Part shown: positions 8,541-16,285 of the stretch, in pieces
Layout: each line of letters opens with the position of its first letter
Numbering within the stretch: the first letter of the stretch is position 1
NCBI GenBank assembly: GCA_904419315.1
Contig: CAJFQY010000001.1
Span: 1-64,000, forward strand
Direction of reading: 5' to 3'
Source of the DNA: Zongyangia gallinarum
GTDB taxonomy: Bacteria > Bacillota > Clostridia > Oscillospirales > Ruminococcaceae
DNA length: 64,000 nt
The notes under the pieces: model-generated
Databases searched by the model: none
Seen by the model: only the letters and a program-made list of their open reading frames with translations
Told to the model about the DNA's origin: nothing
Program-made: the position numbers and the translations under genes

Positions 8541-9423
8541 TTTATCTTTTGTTTCACGCCCAGCTACCGCTGGGCGGGCAGTGCCCGCTGCCAAGCCGCG
8601 TTGCGGCGCAATGGGTAACTTGGCCGCGGGTGCCGCGGCGGTGTCGCAAATAAAGCCTAGGGCGCACCGGCTGCCGCCGGAGGATGTCGCGCTGCGACGC
8701 AATGAAAAACAAAAACGCGTGTGTCGCGGGCGGCGAGTCGCCGCTGCCAGATCGCGCTGTGGTGTCAATCGCAACTCAGTTGCGTGTGACGCGGACAGTG
8801 GTTTCAACTAAACAATGGGCGCGATCTGCCCTCCGCAGGAGCGTGGGCGGTTTCGGCGGAAGCCGACGATTTTTTGGAACATCCCGGGGCCAGCTGCCGC
8901 TGGAGGGTGTCACGGATGGGCGCTGACAGTGATCTATTCGCGTAACCCGCGGCAGTGGTTTTGGCTAGGCCGTGAGCGCGTCATCCCGCCCCGGAAGGGG
9001 CCGCCCATACTGCCGGGAAAGCAGCGAGCCTCATCAAGGGGATATCCAAGGGGAACGCCCCTTGGATCACTTTTGCATCCTTTTCTTGATAGAAAAGGAT
9101 GTGCCCGCGCGGCATGAGCGCAGAGCCACCCACCTACCGGTGGGCGGCGAGTCGCCGCTGCCAGATCGCGTTGTGGTGTCAATCGCAACTCAGTTGCGTG
9201 TGTCGCGGCGGTGTCGTAAATAAAGCCTAGGGCGCACCGGCTGCCGCCGGAGGATGTCGCGCTGCGACGCAATGAAAAACAAAAACGCGTGTGCCGCGGC
9301 AAAGTTTCAAATAAAATCCAGGGCGCGATTTGCTGCCCGCTAGGGCCGCGTCATCCTCGCCGGTAGGCGCGCGTGAGACGCGGCAGTGGTTTCAACTAAA
9401 CAATGGGCGCGACTTGCTGCCCG
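8541..9423. repeat. Modular GC-rich intergenic repeat array, block 1
   Basis: No gene is seen in this 0.9-kb gap. It is built of repeated modules. A segment of about 93 bases near 8637-8729 recurs near 9207-9299 with about two differences. A 65-base segment at 8729-8793 recurs at 9143-9207 (AACTCAGTTGCGTGTG core). A 'GTGGTTTCAACTAAACAATG' segment occurs at 8799-8818 and 9387-9406. Short GC hairpins with variable sequence separate modules. The order differs between copies, so this is not a simple duplication. Related modules occur at 12411-12607 and 44301-44690. The stop codon of the gene at 9424 lies in the first module's CTAG hairpin. The long spurious frames across it show no coding features. 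Confidence 0.85.
9044..9101. other. Twin perfect hairpins inside repeat block 1
   Basis: Two adjacent stem-loops: 9044-9053 with 9058-9067 (10 bp, loop AACG) and 9076-9086 with 9091-9101 (11 bp, loop TGAT). The surrounding 8990-9125 stretch does not match the flanking modules and looks like a separate insert. Confidence 0.7.
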
Positions 9424-10077
9424 CTAGGGCCGGTGGAAGGCGCAGGAATGGCGCAGGGGGCAGTCGGCGCAGCTCTTCTTTTTCTTTTGGCCGGGAAGGT
9501 CGGTGATGCCGATGACAGCGGTCACCGATTTCCGGGGGGTTAAGATATTGTCCCCGGTGGCTGCCAGGCCGATTTTTCGATGGGTATCCAGCAGGGCGGT
9601 GAACCCCTGCTGCTGGGTGATGGGCATATCCCCATAGCCTGGGGAAAACCGCCAGGTAATCCCCTTGCCCCGGGCCTGGGCGTCCTTGGCAATCTCCTCC
9701 TGCACCTGGTCGCAGACCCCCTCGATGGCGGCGGTGGCGCAGGCGTCCAGAACCACAGCCCGGGCCATGTCGGTCACCTGGGCCCGGCGCAGGGCCTGCT
9801 CGATGCCGGAGCCGATGGTGGCGGCCAGCAGGACACAGCTTTTGCAGCCGGTCAGATGCCGCCGGATGTCCTCCCCTTCCAGGGAGAAGCTGGTGCCTGC
9901 AAGCTCCACCCCCTCCCCCATACGGATGGGAAACTCCCGCCACAGATACCGGGGGGTGGCAAGCAGCCGCACCTGGGAGATGCATTCCTCCACCAGGGCG
10001 GCGGTGGCCTCATCCGGCTCTGCAGTGCCGCAGCCGAGATACCGCAGCACCTCCCGGCGGTCGATGGCAAACTCCAT
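9424..10077 (-). CDS. Stand-alone methionine synthase reactivation (AdoMet-binding) domain protein
   Basis: 217 residues, corresponding to the C-terminal activation domain of MetH (fold Met_synt_B12). The AdoMet/B12 contact motif appears as RFSPGYGDMP (compare RxxPGY in E. coli MetH) at about residue 150. The tail carries a Cys cluster (CADCPLRHSC) like those in anaerobe versions. It probably re-methylates oxidised cob(II)alamin on the MetH at 6163-8529. Start ATG at 10077; metF ends at 10081, three bases upstream, so the genes are co-transcribed. The TAG stop at 9424-9426 belongs to the CTAG hairpin of the adjoining repeat module, so the original C-terminus may have been altered by repeat insertion. 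Confidence 0.88.
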   Translation of the reverse strand: MEFAIDRREVLRYLGCGTAEPDEATAALVEECISQVRLLATPRYLWREFPIRMGEGVELAGTSFSLEGEDIRRHLTGCKSCVLLAATIGSGIEQALRRAQVTDMARAVVLDACATAAIEGVCDQVQEEIAKDAQARGKGITWRFSPGYGDMPITQQQGFTALLDTHRKIGLAATGDNILTPRKSVTAVIGITDLPGQKKKKSCADCPLRHSCAFHRP

Positions 10078-10080
10078 GGA

Positions 10081-10965
10081 TTAGTCCTCCTGCTCGTTGA
10101 TGCAGTGGACAATGCTGCCGATGCTGCCGCTGATCCGCCGGGCCACCTCGGGATTGTTCATGGTATAGAGGTGGATGCCGTGGGCCCCGTTGGAGAGCAG
10201 GTCGATGATCTGTTCGGTGGCGTAGGCAATGCCCGCGTCCATCATGGCGGCGGGGTTGTGGCCGTACCGGCTGAGGATCCGCACCAGCCGCTTGGGGATG
10301 CTGGCGCCGCACAGGGAGACCATCCGCTCGATCTGGCTTTTGTTGGTCACCGGCATAATGCCCGCCTGCACCGGCGTCTGGATGCCCGCCTCCCGCAGCT
10401 TGTAAAGGAAGTTATAATAATCCTCGTTGTCAAAAAACAGCTGGGTGATCAGATGGCTGGCGCCGGCGTCCACCTTTTCCTTCAGATGGCGGATGTCCGC
10501 CTCCAGGGTGGGGCTGTCCGGATGCCCCTCTGGATAACAGGCCGCCGCCACGTCAAAGCCGCCCCGCTCCTGGATGGTGCGGATGAGCTCCGAAGCGTAC
10601 TTAAATTCCCCCTTGGGGGGCCGGTCGGGATTTTTGTCCCCCCGCAGGGCCAGAACATTCTCAATCCCCGCCTGTTCCAGTTCGTCCAGGGTGGCATAAA
10701 TCTGCGCCTTATCCGAATTAAGGCAGGTCAGATGGGCCAGCGGGATCAGGCCGTAATTTTCCTTGATGGCCCGGGCGATCCGGCAGGTGGAATCATCCGC
10801 CGGGTTGCCTCCCGCCCCATAGGTCACGCTGACATAGTCCGGCTTTAAGTCCCGGACGCTGTCCAGGGTGCGGTAGATGGCGTCAATGGTGCCGTTTTTC
10901 TTGGGCGGAAACACCTCCAGGGAGAAGACCGCCTTCTTCTGCTGGAATAGCTGGGATATCTTCAT
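10081..10965 (-). CDS. metF: 5,10-methylenetetrahydrofolate reductase
   Basis: 294 residues, normal MetF length, an (alpha/beta)8 flavoprotein that makes the 5-methyl-tetrahydrofolate used by MetH. Visible family features: SLEVFPPKK near residue 15 (catalytic Glu region), VSVTYGAGG (about 46-54), LALRGDKNPD (about 112) and ITQLFFDNEDYYNF (about 170). It is the first gene of a minus-strand unit metF, reactivation domain, metH, driven by TTTACA-17-TATACT at 11044-11016. The substrate-product chain metF to metH makes a coherent methionine module. Confidence 0.95.
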   Translation of the reverse strand: MKISQLFQQKKAVFSLEVFPPKKNGTIDAIYRTLDSVRDLKPDYVSVTYGAGGNPADDSTCRIARAIKENYGLIPLAHLTCLNSDKAQIYATLDELEQAGIENVLALRGDKNPDRPPKGEFKYASELIRTIQERGGFDVAAACYPEGHPDSPTLEADIRHLKEKVDAGASHLITQLFFDNEDYYNFLYKLREAGIQTPVQAGIMPVTNKSQIERMVSLCGASIPKRLVRILSRYGHNPAAMMDAGIAYATEQIIDLLSNGAHGIHLYTMNNPEVARRISGSIGSIVHCINEQED

Positions 10966-11015
10966 GGGTTTCCCCTCTCTTTCCTTTGGAATTTCCCGGT
11001 AATTCAGTTAGGTAA

Positions 11016-11076
11016 AGTATAACATCCCCGCCACCAAATGTAAACCGGTTGCCATCTCTGTCCCGGCGGGTATAAT
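11016..11076. promoter_or_regulatory. Divergent promoters of metF and hflX
   Basis: Minus strand: TTTACA (11044-11039), 17-base spacer, TATACT (11021-11016), for metF. Plus strand: TTGCCA (11049-11054), 16-base spacer, TATAAT (11071-11076), for hflX. The two -35 boxes are only four bases apart, so one bound regulator could affect both. Confidence 0.82.
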
Positions 11077-11134
11077 AGGAAGTAGAAATTACAAAAAGGC
11101 TGCCGGGCCTGTCCCGGCCGGCCGGGGAGTATCT

Positions 11135-12373
11135 ATGTACGAAAATAAAGAACAAAGGCAAATCGCCCTCCTTGTCTGCGTGGATACCGGGGAATTTGAC
11201 GCCCAGGTTTCCATCGACGAATTGGAGGAGCTTTCCTACACCGCCGGGGCTCAGGTGGCCGGCAAGGTGATCCAGCGCCGGGAGAGCCTGGATCCTTCCA
11301 CCTGCGTGGGCTCCGGCCGCCTGGAGGAGATCAAGGAGTTCTGCCAGGCAAACGACGTCAACCTGCTGATCTTCGACCATGAGCTGACGGCGGTCCAGCA
11401 GCGGAACATCGAACGGGAAACCGATCTGGCCGTCATCGACCGCACCACCCTAATCCTGGACATCTTCGCCCAGCGGGCCCGCTCTAAAGAGGGAAAACTC
11501 CAGGTGGAGCTGGCCCAGCAGAAGTATCTTCTGCCCCGGCTCATGGGGCTGGGACAGAGCCTGTCCCGGCTGGGCGGCGGCATCGGCACCCGGGGCCCCG
11601 GCGAATCCAAGCTGGAATCGGACCGCCGCCACATCCGCCGCCGCATCCAGTCCCTGGAGGAGCAGCTGGAGGAGGTGAGGCGCCATCGGGAGCTACTGCG
11701 CCGCCGGAGGAAAAAGGACGGCGTCACCACCGTGGCCATTGTGGGCTACACCAACGTGGGGAAATCCACCCTCCTCAACACCCTCACCGACGCTGGGGTC
11801 CTGGCCGAGGACAAGCTCTTCGCCACCCTGGATCCCACCGCCCGGGCTTTGAAGCTTCCCGACGGCCGCAGCGTTATGCTGGTGGACACGGTGGGGCTTA
11901 TCCGCCGGCTGCCCCATCATCTGGTGGAGGCTTTCCACTCCACCCTGGAGGAGGCGGTGGAAGCAGACCTCATCCTCAATGTCTGCGATATCTCCAGCGA
12001 GGAGACCCTGGCCCAGATCGAAACCACCCGTCAGGTCCTCCAGGAGCTGGGAGCCGGGGACAAGCCGGTGGTCACCGTCCTCAACAAATGCGACAAGCTT
12101 TCCCAGATGCCCCTGGTCCTGGAAAAGGGATGCGTCTTTATCTCCGCCAAGACAGGCTTTGGCCTGGAAAAGCTCTTGGAGGCCATTGAAAAGGCCCTGC
12201 CGCCCACCCATCTCCGGCTCAAGCTGATGATCCCCTTTGACAAAGCCGCCATCTACTCCCGCCTGAAGGATTCCTCGGTGGTCTACGCTGAGGAATACAC
12301 CGCCCACGGCATCCTGGTGGATGCGCTGGTGGACATGAAGATGCTCCACGAGGTGGAAGGTTTCATAGAATAA
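11135..12373 (+). CDS. hflX: GTPase HflX (ribosome-splitting stress factor)
   Basis: 412 residues. N-terminal HflX domain with the Gly-rich segment GGGIGTRGPGESKLE (about 148-162), a coiled-coil linker (about 165-192), then the G domain: G1 GYTNVGKST (about 204-212), G3 DTVGL (about 250) and G4 NKCD (about 317). HflX binds 50S and 70S ribosomes and splits stalled or hibernating 70S. It has its own sigma-A promoter and terminator, so it is monocistronic and divergent from metF. Confidence 0.95.
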   Translation: MYENKEQRQIALLVCVDTGEFDAQVSIDELEELSYTAGAQVAGKVIQRRESLDPSTCVGSGRLEEIKEFCQANDVNLLIFDHELTAVQQRNIERETDLAVIDRTTLILDIFAQRARSKEGKLQVELAQQKYLLPRLMGLGQSLSRLGGGIGTRGPGESKLESDRRHIRRRIQSLEEQLEEVRRHRELLRRRRKKDGVTTVAIVGYTNVGKSTLLNTLTDAGVLAEDKLFATLDPTARALKLPDGRSVMLVDTVGLIRRLPHHLVEAFHSTLEEAVEADLILNVCDISSEETLAQIETTRQVLQELGAGDKPVVTVLNKCDKLSQMPLVLEKGCVFISAKTGFGLEKLLEAIEKALPPTHLRLKLMIPFDKAAIYSRLKDSSVVYAEEYTAHGILVDALVDMKMLHEVEGFIE

Positions 12374-12410
12374 AAAGGACAGCCGCTTTATAAAGCGGCT
12401 GTCCTTTTAT
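12373..12410 (+). terminator. Terminator of hflX
   Basis: An 18-bp near-perfect stem (12373-12390 with 12391-12408, effective small loop) ending in CCTTTTATT. Confidence 0.88.
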
Positions 12411-12607
12411 TCTGGCGCGGCCCTAGCGGGGCACGCCTAGCGGCGGGCATGACGCGCTCCAAGTCTCGTTTGCGACATTGCCGCGGCACACGCGCTCCTG
12501 GCGGAGAGCAAGACGCGCCCCAAGTCCTGTTCGCGACATCGCCGCGTCTCACGCGTTCTTGTTGCGCACAGCGCCACAGCGCGACTTCCCCCGGCGGCTC
12601 GCCGCTA
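12411..12607. repeat. Modular GC-rich intergenic repeat array, block 2
   Basis: This fills the gap between the hflX terminator and the nrdJ stop codon. Read on the minus strand it carries the same modules as block 1: TCGCGCTGTGG, GCAACAAGAACGCGTGAGACG, two GATGTCGCGAACAGGACTTG-like elements, and CTAG hairpins (CCCGCCGCTAGGC, CCCCGCTAGGGCC). The TAG stop of nrdJ is the first TAG of the array. The block is oriented opposite to block 1 and in the same direction as the one at 44301. Confidence 0.78.
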
Positions 12608-14869
12608 GTTGCATTTGGAGTAACCGCAGCTGCGGCAGGAGACGCAGCCGCCCTCATGCTCCATTTCGGCGCCGCATTCAGGGCAGTACTTCATGGCGCC
12701 GGGATGGGTGGGCGCGGGACGCTTTTGGGCGTCCTCCGCAACGAAGGGGATGGCCTCGTTCTTGTGAAGGCTCTGGAAGTCCGCCACCTTCTTGATGACC
12801 TTGGCGATGGCGTCCGGGCAGGAGGTGCAGTTGACGTCCTGACGGCGGATGGTGGAGGGGCAGCGGATGCCCCGCAGCTGGTCGATGATCTCATCCAGGT
12901 CAATGCCGGAGCGCAGGGCGATGGAGACAAGCCTTGCCGTGGCTTCCGACTGGGAGGGGCAGCCTCCCGCCTTGCCGGTGGAGGTGAAGACCTCGCAGAT
13001 GCCGTTTTCATCGTAGTTGACGGTGACATACAGGTTGCCGCAGCCGATCCGCATCCGCTCGGTCATGCCGGAGGTGATTTCCGGCCGGGGACGGGGCAGG
13101 ATCTTGGTCTGAGGCAGCTGAAGCCCGGCGGCTTCGGGAGCTTTGGCGTCCCCCTCCTTCTTCACCGAGCCGATGTTGAGGACCTGGCTGTCCCGGCTGC
13201 CGTCCCGGTAGATGGTGACGCCCTTGCACTGGAGCCGGTAAGCCAACATATAAACCTCCCGGACGTCCTCAATGGTGGCGTCGTGGGTGAAGTTGACGGT
13301 CTTGGAGACAGCGTTGTCGGTGTGGCGCTGGAACGCCGCCTGCATCTTCACGTGATAGGTGGGGGAAATGTCATGGGAGCAGACAAAGACGTCCTTGATG
13401 TCCTGGGGAATCTCGTCGATGTGCTGGAGGGTCCCCTGGGCCGCGATCTTCCGCATGAGCTGGTCGCTGTAAAGCCCCCGTTTTTCCAAGGTCTCCCGAA
13501 GGATGGGGTTGACCTCGATCATCTCGGTGTTATCCATGACGTTGCGGATGAACACATAGGCAAAGACCGGCTCCACCCCGGAGGAACATCCGGCGATGAT
13601 GGAGAGGGTGCCGGTGGGGGCGATGGTGGTGCAGGTGGCGTTGCGCACCGGCGCCCCGTCTTTATAAATGCTCTCGTGAAAGAGGGGGAAAGCTCCTCTC
13701 TCTTTGGCCAGCTCCTCGCTGGCGGCCCGGGCGTGGGTGGTGATAAAGTCCATGATTTTTTCGCCTAGGGCCACGCCCTCCTCAGAGTTGTAAGCTACCC
13801 CCAGCCGGGCCAGCATATCGGCAAAGCCCATGACCCCCAGGCCGATCTTCCGGGTCTCTTTGGTCACCTTGTCGATGAGATCCAGGGGGTATTTGTTGAC
13901 CTCGATGACGTTATCCAGGAAGTGGACAGCCAGCTTTACCGTCTTTGCCAGCTTCTCCTCGTCGATTTCCCAGCCGCCGGAGGTTTCTTTGAGCATATTG
14001 CACAGGTTGATGGAGCCCAGGTTGCAGGACTCATAGGGCAGCAGGGGCTGCTCCCCGCAGGGGTTGGTGCTCTCGATCTCCCCCTGGCTGGGGACTACGT
14101 TATCCCGGTTGAGCCGGTCTAAGAAGATGATGCCCGGCTCCCCGTTTCTCCAGGCGGCCTCTACGATCTTGTCAAAGACCGCTTTGGCGGAAAGATGTCC
14201 CACCACCTCTTTGGTGTGGGGATCGATCAGGTCGTAGTCGGCGTCCTGCTCCACCGCCTTCATAAAGTCCTCGGTGATGCCCACCGAAATGTTGAAGTTG
14301 GTGATGTCGGCGTTGTTTTTCTTGCAGTCGATAAAGTCCAGGATATCGGGATGATCCACCCGGAGGATGCCCATGTTGGCGCCCCGGCGGGTGCCGCCCT
14401 GCTTGACCGCCTCGGTGGCCATGTTAAAGACCCGCATAAAGCTCACCGGTCCGCTGGCCACGCCGCCGGTGGTCTTGACGGTGGACCCGGCCGGCCGCAG
14501 CCGGGAGAAGGAAAATCCGGTGCCGCCGCCGGACTTGTGGATGAGGGCGGCGTTTTTCACCGTCTCAAAAATCGCCTCCATAGAGTCCTCAATGGGCAGC
14601 ACGAAACAGGCCGAAAGCTGGCCCAAAGGCCGCCCGGCGTTCATGAGGGTGGGGGAGTTGGGGAGAAACTCCAGGTTGGTCATCATGTCATAAAACCGGT
14701 CGGAGAGCCCCTCTACATCCGCCTTGGGGTCAAAATCCCGGTCCGCCTCCGCAATGGCGTCCGCCACCCGGCGGAAGAGCCCTTCCACCGTCTCGATATT
14801 TTCACCATGTTCATCTTTGACCAGGTAACGGCGCTCCAGCACCGTCCTGCCGTTTTGATTCATCTGCAT
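12605..14869 (-). CDS. nrdJ: Adenosylcobalamin-dependent (class II) ribonucleoside-diphosphate reductase
   Basis: 754 residues. The ten-stranded barrel core shows NSPTLMNAG (about 71-79), the Cys/Asn/Glu active-site motif NPCGEQPLLPYESCNLGSIN, and TIAPTGTLS further on. The C-terminus has a TSCPD-type domain (CTSCPD) and a terminal Cys-rich zinc-ribbon-like tail (CPECGAEM, CVSCRSCGYSKC), as in many B12-dependent reductases, where tail cysteines re-reduce the active site. It makes deoxyribonucleotides without oxygen and needs B12, like MetH in the same window. It is monocistronic. The upstream 0.5 kb is AT-rich and may hold NrdR boxes. The stop codon coincides with the edge of repeat block 2. 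Confidence 0.96.
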   Translation of the reverse strand: MQMNQNGRTVLERRYLVKDEHGENIETVEGLFRRVADAIAEADRDFDPKADVEGLSDRFYDMMTNLEFLPNSPTLMNAGRPLGQLSACFVLPIEDSMEAIFETVKNAALIHKSGGGTGFSFSRLRPAGSTVKTTGGVASGPVSFMRVFNMATEAVKQGGTRRGANMGILRVDHPDILDFIDCKKNNADITNFNISVGITEDFMKAVEQDADYDLIDPHTKEVVGHLSAKAVFDKIVEAAWRNGEPGIIFLDRLNRDNVVPSQGEIESTNPCGEQPLLPYESCNLGSINLCNMLKETSGGWEIDEEKLAKTVKLAVHFLDNVIEVNKYPLDLIDKVTKETRKIGLGVMGFADMLARLGVAYNSEEGVALGEKIMDFITTHARAASEELAKERGAFPLFHESIYKDGAPVRNATCTTIAPTGTLSIIAGCSSGVEPVFAYVFIRNVMDNTEMIEVNPILRETLEKRGLYSDQLMRKIAAQGTLQHIDEIPQDIKDVFVCSHDISPTYHVKMQAAFQRHTDNAVSKTVNFTHDATIEDVREVYMLAYRLQCKGVTIYRDGSRDSQVLNIGSVKKEGDAKAPEAAGLQLPQTKILPRPRPEITSGMTERMRIGCGNLYVTVNYDENGICEVFTSTGKAGGCPSQSEATARLVSIALRSGIDLDEIIDQLRGIRCPSTIRRQDVNCTSCPDAIAKVIKKVADFQSLHKNEAIPFVAEDAQKRPAPTHPGAMKYCPECGAEMEHEGGCVSCRSCGYSKCN

Positions 14870-14938
14870 CTTCCATTCCTCCGCTTTCTCAGGTGTGTAT
14901 TTAAATGTACATCATCTTGGATTTTTATCACATCGGAT

Positions 14939-14976
14939 ACCACATATTGTATCACTCTGAAACTATAGATGCAATA
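14939..14976. promoter_or_regulatory. Possible NrdR-box pair upstream of nrdJ (weak)
   Basis: Two partly palindromic AT-rich 16-mers (about 14939-14954, CCACATATTGTATCAC, and 14961-14976, AACTATAGATGCAAT region) resemble the NrdR consensus ACACWATATATWGTGT, 70-110 bases before the nrdJ start. Their 22-base centre spacing is shorter than the usual 31-32, so the call is tentative. Confidence 0.25.
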
Positions 14977-15260
14977 CGGCCACACCTTTTTCGGTGATTT
15001 TGTGATATGCATAAATTTTTGATCTCATTTTTTGATGGTTTCACCAAACAAGTGAAAATAAAAGGAGTATGAACAAAAATTCTTCAAAAAACTTTTCGCC
15101 CTTTGGATTTTGCGGAAACTTTCCACATTTTCCACAGAATTTTCAACGCCCCCTTGATGTTTTTTTCAGAATACCCTAAATTTTTTTTAGCAAATCCTCG
15201 CAGTGAGTGCTTTTCAAAATGATTGCTGGAATTTTACGAATTTTCAGTTGTATGGTTTCC

Positions 15261-15304
15261 AAAAAAACAAGAGGAAAATCTCACAAAAAGCCTCTTGTTT
15301 TTTT
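15261..15304. terminator. Isolated terminator-like hairpin
   Basis: A 14-bp perfect stem (15261-15274 with 15291-15304), 16-base loop, ending in a run of seven T. No annotated plus-strand gene precedes it, so it may end an unannotated short transcript starting in the AT-rich region. It could also work on the minus strand. Confidence 0.45.
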
Positions 15305-15392
15305 GCTCCATGGGGCAGTGAAACGCCCTGTCAAGTTTTTGCCTCGGGTTTTGGGTGCTTTTTGTAGGATAGGCACAAATTTCTCCCGCCGG

Positions 15393-15421
15393 TTGCAAGA
15401 AGGCTGTGAAAGACGTATACT
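15393..15421 (+). promoter_or_regulatory. Promoter of the flavin reductase gene
   Basis: TTGCAA (15393-15398), 17-base spacer, TATACT (15416-15421), about 34 bases before the ATG. Confidence 0.72.
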
Positions 15422-15454
15422 GATTGGTGAAAAACAAGAGAAGGAGGCAACCGG

Positions 15455-15955
15455 ATGTTTCGTGAAATCGCTCCCCAGGAGCTCCAAGACAACCCATTTA
15501 CCCTCATCGGCAAGGACTGGCTCCTCATCACCGCCGGCAACCGGGAAAAATGCAACACCATGACCGCCAGCTGGGGCGGCGTAGGAGTCCTTTGGAATCA
15601 GGACGTCTGCACCATCTATATCCGCCCCCAGCGCTATACCAAAGAGTTTGTGGATGGGGAAAAGGAGTTTTCCCTCTGCGTCATGGATTCCTCCTACCGG
15701 GAGGCCCTCAACCTCTGCGGCACCAAGTCGGGCCGGGATATGGACAAAATCGCCGCCTGCGGCTTCACCCTGGACTATGAGGGGGACACCCCTTACTTCA
15801 AAGAGGCCCGACTGGTGATCCTTTGCGAAAAGCTCTACGCCCAGGAGCTGGCGCCCCAGTATTTCACCGCAGAGGGCTATGACGAAAGATACTACCCGGA
15901 CAAGGACTACCACACCATGTATGTGGGCCGGATCAAAAAGATCCTGGTGAAATAA
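15455..15955 (+). CDS. Flavin reductase-like FMN-binding split-barrel protein
   Basis: 166 residues, AAGGAGG site. The early TAGNREKCNTMTASWGGVG motif (about residues 26-44) and the later YIRPQRYTKEFVD are typical of the flavin reductase-like domain, an FMN-binding split barrel seen in NAD(P)H:flavin oxidoreductases and in small anaerobe flavoproteins of unknown electron partner. The length is normal. It has its own promoter and no operon partner. The physiological substrate cannot be inferred. Confidence 0.85.
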   Translation: MFREIAPQELQDNPFTLIGKDWLLITAGNREKCNTMTASWGGVGVLWNQDVCTIYIRPQRYTKEFVDGEKEFSLCVMDSSYREALNLCGTKSGRDMDKIAACGFTLDYEGDTPYFKEARLVILCEKLYAQELAPQYFTAEGYDERYYPDKDYHTMYVGRIKKILVK

Positions 15956-16285
15956 CCCAAAGAAAAAGGACCGTCGCGGGTGAGGCGTCCTATGAAAGTT
16001 ATCATTTGGTAGCGTCAAAAACAAAGGATCCTTGATTCGACGGCGTTCCATAAGCAAGCAAAAAGAGTTTCGGCAGAAACCGGCGTGTTAGATCGCGCCG
16101 GTTCCTGCTTGTTTAGGTGATTTTCTTCCCGCGCCGCCTGTGACCGTTTTCAAACCGATCCGTCCAAATAAGCGGGGAGGGCCGGCCCCTCCCTTTGGAA
16201 GTGGCAGCCCTCCCCGCCGTGTAAAATTAGATTTGAATGACGCTTTTGTTATATCCCTTTATAGGTGTTTTCCCCAACAAAAACC
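15956..16285. other. Intergenic region with imperfect GC hairpins
   Basis: 330 bases between convergent genes, no credible gene. Two inverted repeats are visible: AACCGGCG...CGCCGGTT near 16079-16108, nested in AGCAAGCA...TGCTTGTT-like arms, and a 10-bp pair GCGGGGAGGG (about 16171) with CCCTCCCCGC (about 16208). Either could end transcription, but T-runs are poor. Confidence 0.45.

Larger units (their letters stand above)
14870..15392. other. Long AT-rich intergenic region between nrdJ and flavin reductase
   Basis: About 520 bases without a credible gene, strongly A/T-rich compared with its surroundings. It contains the possible NrdR boxes near 14950, a TTTCCACATTTTCCACAG stretch at about 15119-15136 that resembles two DnaA-box cores, and the hairpin at 15261-15304. 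Frames crossing it are Phe/Lys-rich with no ribosome-binding site. Confidence 0.5.

Noticed and set aside
8541..9423. CRISPR array in the repeat block
   Set aside because: Modules are of unequal length, permuted and without regular unique spacers; no cas genes nearby.
10966..11134. SAM or cobalamin riboswitch upstream of metF
   Set aside because: The leader from the mapped promoter is only about 50 bases, too short for either class, and no signature stems are present.
12449..13768. 439-codon plus-strand frame across nrdJ and repeat block 2
   Set aside because: Antisense shadow of nrdJ, running out of repeat DNA; no ribosome-binding site.
15110..15145. DnaA-box-like pair suggesting a replication origin
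   Set aside because: Only two imperfect TTTCCACA cores, no dnaA or dnaN genes and no box cluster.
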